This document shows, piece by piece, positions 7,223 through 13,139 of a stretch of DNA of 15,572 nucleotides. The stretch is from Ruminococcaceae bacterium UBA6855 (lineage in GTDB: Bacteria; Bacillota; Clostridia; Oscillospirales; Acutalibacteraceae), in assembly GCA_002451755.1 (NCBI GenBank), contig DKDF01000019.1, positions 1-15,572 of the forward strand. The letters run 5' to 3'. Under the pieces are notes generated by a model. That model was not told where the DNA came from, did no database searches, and saw only the letters and a list, made by a program, of their open reading frames with translations. How positions within the stretch are numbered: position 1 is the first letter of the stretch; each line of letters opens with the position of its first letter. Made by a program: the position numbers and the translations under genes.

Positions 7223-7858
7223 TTACACATTCTTAACGCTGTCTCTGATGAGAACGATGCCGCCCTTGGGGCCGGGGATGCCGCCCTTGATAGCGATAAG
7301 GTTGTTCTCAGCGTCGACCTTGACAATGTCAAGATTCTGGATAGTAACTCTCTCGTGGCCGAGGTGACCTGCGAGCTTCTTTCCCTTGTAAACTCTCGAG
7401 GGATCGCTGCACGCGCCGAGAGAACCGGCGTGTCTTGCGTTGGGTCCGGTACCGTGAGTCATCTTGAGTCTGGAGAAGTTCCATCTCTTGATGGCGCCTG
7501 CGGTGCCCTTACCTTTGCTTGTACCGACAACGTCAACGTGATCGCCAACAGCGAAAACGTCGGCCTTGAGGATATCGCCCACGTTGAGGCTCGACTGATC
7601 GTCAAGTCTGAACTCTCTGAGGGACTTCTTGGGGGCTGTGCCCGCCTTGTCGAAGTGACCCTTCATGGGCTTGTTGACTCTCTGAACTTTGACGTCGCCG
7701 AAGCCGAGCTGAACAGCTTCGTATCCGTCGTTTTCAACAGTCTTCTTCATAACGACAGAGCAGGGGCCTGCCTCGACGACTGTTACGGGAACAACGTTTC
7801 CGTTTGCATCGAAGATCTGAGTCATGCCGATCTTCTTTCCGATGAGTGCTTTTTGCAT
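7223..7858 (-). CDS. rplC: 50S ribosomal protein L3 (uL3)
   Basis: L3 is an early 23S rRNA binder whose internal loop approaches the peptidyl transferase centre. The 211-residue product begins MQKALIGKKIGMTQIFD and contains VVGTSKGKGTAGAIKRW (about residue 110 onward) and the HGTGPNARHAGSLGACSDPSRVYKG loop region. The ATG is preceded by AAAGGAGGAGAAAGG. A 95-base gap containing a small hairpin separates it from rpsJ. Confidence 0.97.
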   Translation of the reverse strand: MQKALIGKKIGMTQIFDANGNVVPVTVVEAGPCSVVMKKTVENDGYEAVQLGFGDVKVQRVNKPMKGHFDKAGTAPKKSLREFRLDDQSSLNVGDILKADVFAVGDHVDVVGTSKGKGTAGAIKRWNFSRLKMTHGTGPNARHAGSLGACSDPSRVYKGKKLAGHLGHERVTIQNLDIVKVDAENNLIAIKGGIPGPKGGIVLIRDSVKNV

Positions 7859-7886
7859 AGTTCCTTTCTCCTCCTTTAGGTTATTG

Positions 7887-7902
7887 GTTGGCTCTCGCCA
7901 AC
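7887..7902 (-). other. Small GNRA-type hairpin in the rpsJ-rplC gap
   Basis: Read on the minus strand, GTTGGC-GAGA-GCCAAC forms a six-pair stem closed by a GAGA (GNRA) tetraloop, about 28 bases before the rplC start. No U-run follows, so it is not a terminator. It could stabilise mRNA, be a processing site or act as a protein site; the sequence alone does not decide. Confidence 0.4.
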
Positions 7903-7953
7903 TTGACCTGCGGCGTACATCATATCTGCGCTCTCACGCATATATATAATGTA

Positions 7954-8265
7954 TTAGAGTTTGATCTCTATATCCACGCCTGCGGGAAGCTCAAGACCGG
8001 TAAGAGCTTCAACAGTCTTTGCTGAAGGTCTGATGATGTCTATGAGCCTTTTGTGTGTACGCTGCTCAAACTGCTCGCGGGAGTCCTTGTACTTGTGGAC
8101 TGCGCGAAGGACGGTAACGACTTCCTTCTCTGTCGGGAGCGGTACGGGACCTGAGACCTGAGCATCGGTTCTCTTTGCGGTCTCTACGATCTTCTCCGCC
8201 GCCTTGTCGACGAGGTTGTGGTCATAGCCCTTGAGTCTGATTCTGATTTTTCCCTTTGCTGCCAT
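7954..8265 (-). CDS. rpsJ: 30S ribosomal protein S10 (uS10, NusE)
   Basis: S10 is part of the 30S head and, as NusE, also pairs with NusB in transcription antitermination. The 103-residue product begins MAAKGKIRIRLKGYDHNLVD and has KRTDAQVSGPVPLPTEKEV and the EQRTHKRLIDIIRPSAKTVEAL region typical of S10. The reading frame stays open upstream for 70 codons, but the start is set at 8263-8265: AAGGAGGCG stands about 9 bases before this ATG, the N-terminus matches the family, and the upstream stretch is structured leader RNA. It is the first gene of the operon. Confidence 0.96.
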   Translation of the reverse strand: MAAKGKIRIRLKGYDHNLVDKAAEKIVETAKRTDAQVSGPVPLPTEKEVVTVLRAVHKYKDSREQFEQRTHKRLIDIIRPSAKTVEALTGLELPAGVDIEIKL

Positions 8266-8578
8266 TGTTTGCGCCTCCTTAATGATTGGCGGGCATTGCT
8301 TCTTTTCTTTCAACGCCTCCGGGTGTTTCCTCGTTCTCCTTTTTAAAAACCGGAAAACGATATTTCCGGGTGTGAAGAAAGCAGATGCAATTACTGCTGC
8401 CTCAAGCGAAGGTGCGAGGGAAACGCACCCCGTGCGGCAGTCAGACCTGTTTCGCCCGGTTTTAAAATCGGACATACTCCGCAGAAATTCCCCGTCTCAA
8501 AGGACGGCCACCTTCTGCATCATCGCATATCAGCAGATTGTGTTTCGGGCATACTTGCCCCACTTCCCACAATCATGC
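8266..8578 (-). promoter_or_regulatory. Structured 5' leader of the S10-spc operon
   Basis: From the predicted transcription start near 8578 to rpsJ the leader is about 310 nt. In transcript order it holds a two-tier hairpin at 8481-8518 (outer GCAGAA/TTCTGC, inner CCGTC/GACGG), a single segment at 8456-8467, a second two-part stem at 8397-8440 (CTGCC/GGCAG around GGTGCG/CGCACC), and a terminator hairpin at 8350-8369. The segment at 8456-8467 is complementary to the 3' arm and U-run of the terminator. Such mutually exclusive pairing suggests an attenuator that senses a ribosomal protein or the translation state. I cannot tell whether it matches a known leader family. Confidence 0.55.
8345..8369 (-). 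terminator. Intrinsic terminator (attenuator) inside the rpsJ leader
   Basis: On the minus strand a seven-pair stem CCGGAAA-TATCGT-TTTCCGG is followed directly by TTTTT. It lies about 80 bases upstream of the rpsJ start and about 210 bases into the transcript, so it can only serve as conditional termination of the operon. The U-run is short (five, then A residues), which suggests partial termination. Confidence 0.55.
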
Positions 8579-8584
8579 CTGATA

Positions 8585-8613
8585 ATGATACCACACAAAT
8601 CCTTGTATTGCAA
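8585..8613 (-). promoter_or_regulatory. Sigma-A promoter of the S10-spc operon
   Basis: On the minus strand TTGCAA (8608-8613) and TATCAT (8585-8590) are separated by exactly 17 bases, with a TGG just before the -10 element (extended -10). The spacing and near-consensus boxes suit a highly expressed operon. The predicted start is near 8578. Confidence 0.75.
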
Positions 8614-8793
8614 GGGTTTTCGCAATATTTTTTCAAAAACTTGCGTGATGAAAATCGGCACTCTATATATGGATATTTTAGTCAAAATGCAGACAAGATA
8701 AAGGGATATAAAATAAAATTTTTTATTTCCCCCGCCGCAACCGGGCAAATATGCAATGTAAGCTCCGGTTGACAGATTGCAAGCTCTGATATG
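8614..8793. other. Intergenic stretch between divergent promoters
   Basis: No gene is supported in this AT-rich stretch between the operon promoter on the minus strand and the promoter at 8794 on the plus strand. The only structure seen is an inverted repeat of seven bases (CAACCGG near 8738 and CCGGTTG near 8765) with a loop of about 20 bases and no U-run on either side, so its role is unclear. Confidence 0.4.
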
Positions 8794-8821
8794 TTGACTG
8801 GGATTTTGCTTTATGTATAAT
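8794..8821 (+). promoter_or_regulatory. Sigma-A promoter for the small membrane/secreted protein genes
   Basis: TTGACT (8794-8799) and a perfect TATAAT (8816-8821) are separated by 16 bases. The predicted start is near 8828, which leaves a leader of about 80-140 bases before the first gene, depending on the start chosen. A 16-base palindrome lies within that leader. Confidence 0.65.
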
Positions 8822-8861
8822 AATTATTGTAGCGCAACAATCGAAAGCTCCAATTCATGTT

Positions 8862-8877
8862 ACATTTTTCAAAATGT
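8862..8877. promoter_or_regulatory. Palindrome downstream of the promoter, possible operator
   Basis: ACATTTT-TC-AAAATGT is a perfect seven-base inverted repeat with a two-base centre, about 35 bases after the predicted start of transcription. The loop is too small for a good RNA hairpin, so a DNA-binding site is more likely, perhaps for the XRE-type regulator at 9789. That link is speculative. Confidence 0.3.
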
Positions 8878-8907
8878 GCCAATGCCGTTGACTGCACCTG
8901 ATTGCTT

Positions 8908-9408
8908 ATGCAGCTACTCAACCTACAAAACATCGTACTACAGACAATCAAAGAAAGGAGAATTATTATCACTAAAAAGAAAAAGTACATTATCGCTCTC
9001 GTCCTCGTCTTAGCAATTGCCATTCCAATTGGACTTTATGTTGCTGGAAATTTATATTACTCGGCAAAAAGAATTTATGAGCAAAACTGGAATATTGAAC
9101 TTCCTGACAAGATGAAAGTAAAGTTTGATATAAAGGATGGAAACAGCTCACATAATGACGGTGTTCGTTACACTGTATTTGAAGTTAAAGAGCAAAGCGA
9201 GTTTTTCAATGATTTTTCATCAAAAAAGTCTCCTGCGTTTGAAGAACATTTTCAAGAAAACATTTCAGGGTTGAAGCTTTCAGATGGAAATCTTCCCAAT
9301 TGGAATGACAACTATATCTGGAAACAGATGGAACTGTATGAAAACGCTTTGTATATTGTTTTCGATACAGACACCGACGCCCTTTTTATTACGCAGAAAA
9401 CACAATAA
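8908..9408 (+). CDS. Membrane-anchored protein of unknown function
   Basis: I do not recognise the family. From the ATG at 8908 the product has 166 residues: a basic run (KKKK at 23-26), one hydrophobic segment (about 27-47), then an outward-facing domain of about 115 residues rich in Asn, Asp, Lys and aromatic residues. The start is uncertain. A good site (AAAGGAG, ending at 8960) stands 7 bases before an in-frame ATC at 8968, exactly where an ATG is expected; ATC would give a 146-residue protein beginning with the usual membrane-anchor pattern. Upstream TTG (8902) and ATG (8908) have no visible ribosome binding site. The gene is clearly more AT-rich than the genes to its right. Confidence 0.65.
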   Translation: MQLLNLQNIVLQTIKERRIIITKKKKYIIALVLVLAIAIPIGLYVAGNLYYSAKRIYEQNWNIELPDKMKVKFDIKDGNSSHNDGVRYTVFEVKEQSEFFNDFSSKKSPAFEEHFQENISGLKLSDGNLPNWNDNYIWKQMELYENALYIVFDTDTDALFITQKTQ

Positions 9409-9432
9409 TTAAAAGCAAGGAGTTGATGAGCT

Positions 9433-9768
9433 TTGACAAATATAAAAAATAAAATGAAAGTTTTAATATGTTGCATTCTTGCAGCAACGATGGTCGCTTC
9501 CGGTATGGCAGCCTTTGTGATCAATGAAAGCGCCGATGGAAACATCATTAAAAGCGATATTATTCCAACAGAAAACAGCAAAACAATTCATTCAATTGAG
9601 TCAAAAGACACTTCGCCGGTTCGTGTTATAGACGATCCTGAAGAATTGTGTAAATGGGCTGCGGACGATGTCCCCGGAGATATAGACAAATCATACAAGC
9701 TTGAAAAAATAGAAATTTTTCAATATAATACAAGTGAACTTAAATACGAAGAGTCAATCAGCAAGTAA
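9433..9768 (+). CDS. Small secreted protein of unknown function
   Basis: The 111-residue product is not recognised. A TTG start at 9433 is chosen because AAGGAG lies 10 bases upstream; an internal ATG at residue 8 is the alternative but has no clear site. Residues 8-29 form a typical signal peptide (basic start, hydrophobic core with two Cys, then VASGMAA as a likely cleavage region). The mature part is about 83 residues, hydrophilic and acidic, with RVIDDPEELCKWAADD near residues 64-79. It follows the previous gene by 24 bases and precedes the regulator by 20, so the three probably share a transcript. Confidence 0.65.
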   Translation: MTNIKNKMKVLICCILAATMVASGMAAFVINESADGNIIKSDIIPTENSKTIHSIESKDTSPVRVIDDPEELCKWAADDVPGDIDKSYKLEKIEIFQYNTSELKYEESISK

Positions 9769-9788
9769 TCAAAAAGGAGTACAGCAAC

Positions 9789-10379
9789 ATGAACTTCCCC
9801 GAAAAACTGCAAAAACTCAGAAAAGAACGCGGCTGGTCACAGGAGGAGCTTGCAAGCAGGATAGCCGTCTCGAGGCAGGCGGTATCAAAATGGGAGCTCG
9901 GCACTGCTGTTCCGGACACGGACAACATAGTTCAGCTAAGCGAGCTTTTCGGCGTCACAACCGACTATCTTATAAAAGACAACCTCGACTGCGACGAGGA
10001 CATCCCCGCGGTCGCCCGCACCGCCGCAAATGTCAGAAAGGCGGAGCAGAGCCGCCAGCTGCTCATCGCTGGAATAGTCACGCTCGTGCTCGGAGTTATC
10101 ATAATCGGCGTGCTGCTGACTCTGTCACAGGTCATTGAGTCTTATCAGAAGGTGACCTACGACCACGGTCCGATGATGGAGATGCTTCCCGACGGGACGA
10201 CGCAGATATCAGACGAGCACCGCATGGCAACAACGCGTGTGCCGGTATATTCTTTTATTCCGTTCCTTAACACATACTATCTGCACTGGGTGCTCGCCAT
10301 CGGCATCGGGCTTGTCATCGCAAGTATAGTCTGCCTTGCAAAATACAAGCGAAAGACGAAAGTAAAAAAGAAGAAGTAA
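9789..10379 (+). CDS. XRE-family HTH regulator with C-terminal membrane segments
   Basis: The 196-residue product has an N-terminal XRE (Cro/CI-type) helix-turn-helix at about residues 4-62 (LRKERGWSQEELASRIAVSR, then AVSKWELGTAVPD), a linker, and two predicted membrane helices at about 91-112 and 166-184. These flank a segment of about 50 residues (113-165) expected outside the cell; the C-terminus is a Lys-rich tail. Membrane-tethered XRE regulators of this form are common in Firmicutes, and their signals are mostly unknown. AAAAAGGAG lies 9 bases before the ATG. It may respond to the two envelope proteins encoded just upstream, but this is inferred from position only. Base composition is more GC-rich than those two genes. 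Confidence 0.85.
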   Translation: MNFPEKLQKLRKERGWSQEELASRIAVSRQAVSKWELGTAVPDTDNIVQLSELFGVTTDYLIKDNLDCDEDIPAVARTAANVRKAEQSRQLLIAGIVTLVLGVIIIGVLLTLSQVIESYQKVTYDHGPMMEMLPDGTTQISDEHRMATTRVPVYSFIPFLNTYYLHWVLAIGIGLVIASIVCLAKYKRKTKVKKKK

Positions 10380-10385
10380 CTGCAA

Positions 10386-10416
10386 AAAGGACTGCCGCAA
10401 ATACGGCAGTCCTTTT
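10386..10416. terminator. Strong bidirectional terminator between the HTH and GH16 genes
   Basis: AAAGGACTGCCG and CGGCAGTCCTTT form a 12-pair stem with a six-base loop. A T-run follows on the plus strand (TTTTATTATTT) and another on the minus strand (TTTTT). It lies between two convergent stop codons and should end transcription from both sides. Confidence 0.9.
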
Positions 10417-10421
10417 ATTAT

Positions 10422-11456
10422 TTAATTCGCCGGGTCAAGCTCGCCGGGGAATACATCATCGTCGAGGATATATTTTTCATAGTTCTCGTTCTGCCAGACC
10501 TTGACATAGTCGACCATGAACTCGCTCGAGGATTTGTGGCTGAACTGACCTATCTTCTGTCCGTGCGGTCCCCAGCCGTCGCCTGCGTCGATTTCTACAG
10601 TAAGGCGTAAAAATTCGCGCACTTTCGACACGCCGCCGCCCATCGAAGCCCATGTCGGCTCGCCGTCTATGTAGAAAACATAGTATTCGGGCGTCCACTT
10701 GAGCGCGTATGTGTGATAGCCGTCATAGAGATCCTGCTTGAGCTCGGTTATCTTCGTGTCGGAATCGGAATACTTGCCGTAGCCGTTCCAGATGAGGGCG
10801 TGACCCATGCGGCTCTTGCGGTTCCTGCGGAACGCGCTCTCGAACACGTCTATCTCCGTGCCGTCGAGTCCCGCGTTCGATATTTTTCTCATGTTCGGGG
10901 ACTGGAGCCAGAATGCCGACCAGAGTCCGTTTGCATTCGGGAACTTTGCCCTGACCTCGAAATAGCCGAAAGCCTGCGAGAACAGCAGTTCGTCGTTCGT
11001 GCCCTTGTTATTGTTGTTGTCGCCGATTATTCTGCGCGTCTCGATTCCGCCGGTGAATCTGCCAGCCTTCGGGCAGCTGCCCGAGCAGACATGGTCATCC
11101 TGATACTCGGAATGGACTATCAGATTCGAGTCTTTGACCTCGACCATCTCCGGGCACCACCAGCAGGCATATTCAGGATGCTTGCTCTTGTTCGACTCCC
11201 AGCGTATGGCATGGGGAGAAGTAGTCCAGATCTCCTTTGAGCCGCTGTATCGCTCGCCGAAGTCTATATCCTGATTGAGTCCGTCGCCGTTGAAATCGTC
11301 CTCGAATACTTTGTACCAACCGTTTTCGCCGAGAGTCGGCACAGATGTGTCAAAATCAGACAAGCCGTCATCTCCGTTTCCGCCGACAGCGCATCCGAGC
11401 ATCACGGCGACCGCCGCGAGCGCAATGCCCGCTGTCAGAATTTTCTTTTTATTCAT
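10422..11456 (-). CDS. GH16-family glycoside hydrolase, lipoprotein
   Basis: The 344-residue product has a lipoprotein signal peptide with a lipobox around Cys22 (VMLGC) and a GH16 beta-jelly-roll domain from about residue 46 to 325. The catalytic motif appears as EIDVFE (201-206): Glu201 would be the nucleophile and Glu206 the acid/base, as in the family pattern E-I-D-x-x-E. FGYFEVRAKFPNANGLWSAFWL (about 163-184) and the end WTPEYYVFYIDGEP are also typical. GH16 enzymes cut beta-1,3- or mixed beta-glucans, galactans or related polysaccharides with retention; the exact substrate cannot be read here. An unusual cysteine cluster (98, 101, 124, 128) may form disulfides or bind metal. AGGAGGAAG precedes the ATG. 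It lies 42 bases after the HAD gene with no terminator between them. Confidence 0.9.
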   Translation of the reverse strand: MNKKKILTAGIALAAVAVMLGCAVGGNGDDGLSDFDTSVPTLGENGWYKVFEDDFNGDGLNQDIDFGERYSGSKEIWTTSPHAIRWESNKSKHPEYACWWCPEMVEVKDSNLIVHSEYQDDHVCSGSCPKAGRFTGGIETRRIIGDNNNNKGTNDELLFSQAFGYFEVRAKFPNANGLWSAFWLQSPNMRKISNAGLDGTEIDVFESAFRRNRKSRMGHALIWNGYGKYSDSDTKITELKQDLYDGYHTYALKWTPEYYVFYIDGEPTWASMGGGVSKVREFLRLTVEIDAGDGWGPHGQKIGQFSHKSSSEFMVDYVKVWQNENYEKYILDDDVFPGELDPAN

Positions 11457-11498
11457 TGCCTTCCTCCTGTATTTTCAGAGCGCACCACTCCGTATTCC

Positions 11499-12107
11499 TC
11501 ATTTATCCCCGGACAAGAGCCCGTACTTCTCCGTTATTTCATCGTAGTTGTTCTCGAATTTCACCGCGTTCATACCGACCTTTTCCGCCCCGCGCACGTT
11601 CTCTTCGCGGTCGTCTATGAACAGGCACTCGTCGGCTCTGAGCCCGTATTTGCCGAGGATATATTCATATATCCCGCTCTCCGGCTTTATGATATGCAAA
11701 TCGCACGAGACCACCACGCCGTCAAAAAAGTTCATATCATAGAAGCGCGGGAAATATTCATAGAAACGCCCGCTCGCGTTTGAAAGGACATATATATTCT
11801 TCCCGCTCTCCCGCATTGCGCGGCAGAACTCCGGCGCGCCGTCAATTCTGTTGAGGAAATCCGGCCAATGCCGCTCGCACTCTTCGAGTGCGGCGTGATA
11901 TTTTTCCGGCACACGCGCTTTCGCCGCGGCGAGCATCTCGGCATCGGTTATATTTCCCCTGTCGCCCTCGAGCCAGTCTTCGCTCTCGAACAGCTCGCGG
12001 CGGATAATTTTCTTCGACTCTTCATCCGGGCAGAGCGCGTCAAGCGGGCGGTTGACATCGTATTCTATGAGCACGTTGCCCATATCGAGAATTATGTTTT
12101 TTATCAT
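11499..12107 (-). CDS. HAD-superfamily hydrolase (subfamily IA, YihX-like phosphatase)
   Basis: The 202-residue product shows the four HAD motifs: Asp8 in LDMGNVL (nucleophile), Ser109-Asn110 in YVLSN, Lys141 in IIKPESGIYEYIL and Asp165-Asp166 in LFIDDREENVRGA. A helical cap domain fits between about residues 18 and 90. Motif I has Gly where many HAD phosphatases have the second Asp (DxG rather than DxD), as in the DLGNV-type family that includes the sugar-phosphate phosphatase YihX. A small phosphorylated metabolite, possibly a sugar phosphate, is a likely substrate, but this is not shown. GGAG lies before the ATG. It sits 67 bases after degV beyond a terminator-like hairpin, and may be transcribed with the GH16 gene. 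Confidence 0.85.
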   Translation of the reverse strand: MIKNIILDMGNVLIEYDVNRPLDALCPDEESKKIIRRELFESEDWLEGDRGNITDAEMLAAAKARVPEKYHAALEECERHWPDFLNRIDGAPEFCRAMRESGKNIYVLSNASGRFYEYFPRFYDMNFFDGVVVSCDLHIIKPESGIYEYILGKYGLRADECLFIDDREENVRGAEKVGMNAVKFENNYDEITEKYGLLSGDK

Positions 12108-12122
12108 TTTGTTCTCCGTATC

Positions 12123-12162
12123 AAAAACGCCGCCGACCCGTTTGAAATTCAGACAGGCGGCG
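12123..12162 (-). terminator. Terminator downstream of degV
   Basis: On the minus strand CGCCGCC and GGCGGCG form a seven-pair GC stem around a loop of about 21 bases, directly followed by TTTTT. It begins 12 bases after the degV stop and ends just before the HAD gene's ribosome binding site. The large loop may make it leaky, allowing some read-through into the HAD and GH16 genes. Confidence 0.65.
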
Positions 12163-12174
12163 GCTCTTCGTCTC

Positions 12175-13026
12175 TTATTTCGTCATGAAAAGGATCCCCG
12201 TGCATCCCGGTCCGCAGTGGCTCGCGATGGTGCATCCGGCGCGTCCGCGGAGCACTTCTTTAAACGGAAGAATGCTCAGGATCTTGTCGATAAGCTCCTT
12301 TTCGTCCGCGTCACTGATGCTCGACGAGGTGATGAAGATACGCGAGAGATCGGCGTCGTCCTTATGGGCACTGAGTTCATCCTCGATATATTTTTTCTTG
12401 ACATCGAGTATCTTGCCGCGGTATTTTCTCGCAACGCCGAGCTTGCCCTCGCTCATCTCGATGCAGGGACGGATGGAGAGCAGATTCGCGCCAAGCGCGG
12501 CGACGGTCGAGCAGCGGCCGCCCTTCTTCATATATTCGAGCTTTTCAAGCACGAAGCTCGTGCAGGTCTTTTTGTTGAAATCGACTGCGGCTGCGGCAAT
12601 TTCATCCGCGCTCTTGCCCTCGTCGCGCATCTCGCAGGCTTTTATGACCTGGAGCGCGATACCGGAGCTCAGATGCAGAGAATCTATAATATGCACGCCT
12701 TCCATACCCTCGGCGGCAATCATAGCGTTCTGATGGGTCGAGGATATGCCGGAGCTCAGCGAGAAGTGAACGACCTCTTTGCCCGCATCGACAAATGACT
12801 TGAAGAAGGACTCGTAGTCGCCTATCGGAATAGCCGAAGTCGAGGGCAGCTCGCCCGTCTCGTCGTAGTGCCTGAAAATATCGGGAGTCGTTATATCGAT
12901 TCCGTCGCGGTATGACTTATCTCCGAGATTAACATACAGCGGCAGGACATGTATATCATATCTTGTTTCAAGTTCTGCGCTCAGATCCGCAGGGCTGTCC
13001 GTGGTGATAACTACTTTACTGTTCAT
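12175..13026 (-). CDS. degV: DegV family fatty-acid-binding protein
   Basis: DegV proteins bind a fatty acid in a deep cleft; related FakB proteins present it to the kinase FakA. No fakA is in this window. The 283-residue product has TDSPADLS at about 9-16, PSTSAIPIGDY at 61-71 (equivalent to the usual TSQP region), SSGISSTHQNA at 91-101, IDSLHLSSG at 114-122, KKGGR at 167-171 and the C-terminal SHCGPGCTGILF. The ATG at 13024-13026 is preceded by AAGGAG at 7 bases; a longer frame upstream reaches into the promoter and is not used. Several DegV-like paralogs are usual in Clostridia, so the symbol is a family label only. Confidence 0.9.
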   Translation of the reverse strand: MNSKVVITTDSPADLSAELETRYDIHVLPLYVNLGDKSYRDGIDITTPDIFRHYDETGELPSTSAIPIGDYESFFKSFVDAGKEVVHFSLSSGISSTHQNAMIAAEGMEGVHIIDSLHLSSGIALQVIKACEMRDEGKSADEIAAAAVDFNKKTCTSFVLEKLEYMKKGGRCSTVAALGANLLSIRPCIEMSEGKLGVARKYRGKILDVKKKYIEDELSAHKDDADLSRIFITSSSISDADEKELIDKILSILPFKEVLRGRAGCTIASHCGPGCTGILFMTK

Positions 13027-13056
13027 AGAACTTCTCCTTATACTCAAGTTAATCGG

Positions 13057-13085
13057 ATTATATCATATCCGAGGTCAAATATCAA
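13057..13085 (-). promoter_or_regulatory. Promoter of degV
   Basis: On the minus strand TTGATA (13080-13085) and TATAAT (13057-13062) are separated by 17 bases, with TGA before the -10 box (extended -10). The -10 lies inside an imperfect palindrome (GGATTATATCATATCC on the plus strand, 13055-13070). Predicted transcription start is near 13050, giving a short leader. Confidence 0.75.
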
Positions 13086-13086
13086 C

Positions 13087-13115
13087 TTGTGTTGCAGAAT
13101 AAAATATATTATAAT
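13087..13115 (+). promoter_or_regulatory. Promoter of the GH97 gene
   Basis: TTGTGT (13087-13092) and a perfect TATAAT (13110-13115) are 17 bases apart. The -35 box lies one base from the -35 of the divergent degV promoter, so RNA polymerase or a regulator bound at one would affect the other. The predicted leader is only about 18 bases, with GGAGGG at its centre. Confidence 0.6.
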
Positions 13116-13139
13116 ATGCAAAGTAACGGAGGGATCGGC

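Noticed and set aside
8266..8475. A 70-residue N-terminal extension of S10 in the open frame upstream of rpsJ.
   Set aside because: The stretch is a structured leader with a terminator, S10 has a constant length of about 100 residues, and a strong ribosome binding site stands just before the ATG at 8263-8265.
8494..8520. A short leader peptide (MMQKVAVL) on the minus strand in the S10 leader.
   Set aside because: No ribosome binding site precedes it and it lies inside the two-tier hairpin, so it looks like chance.
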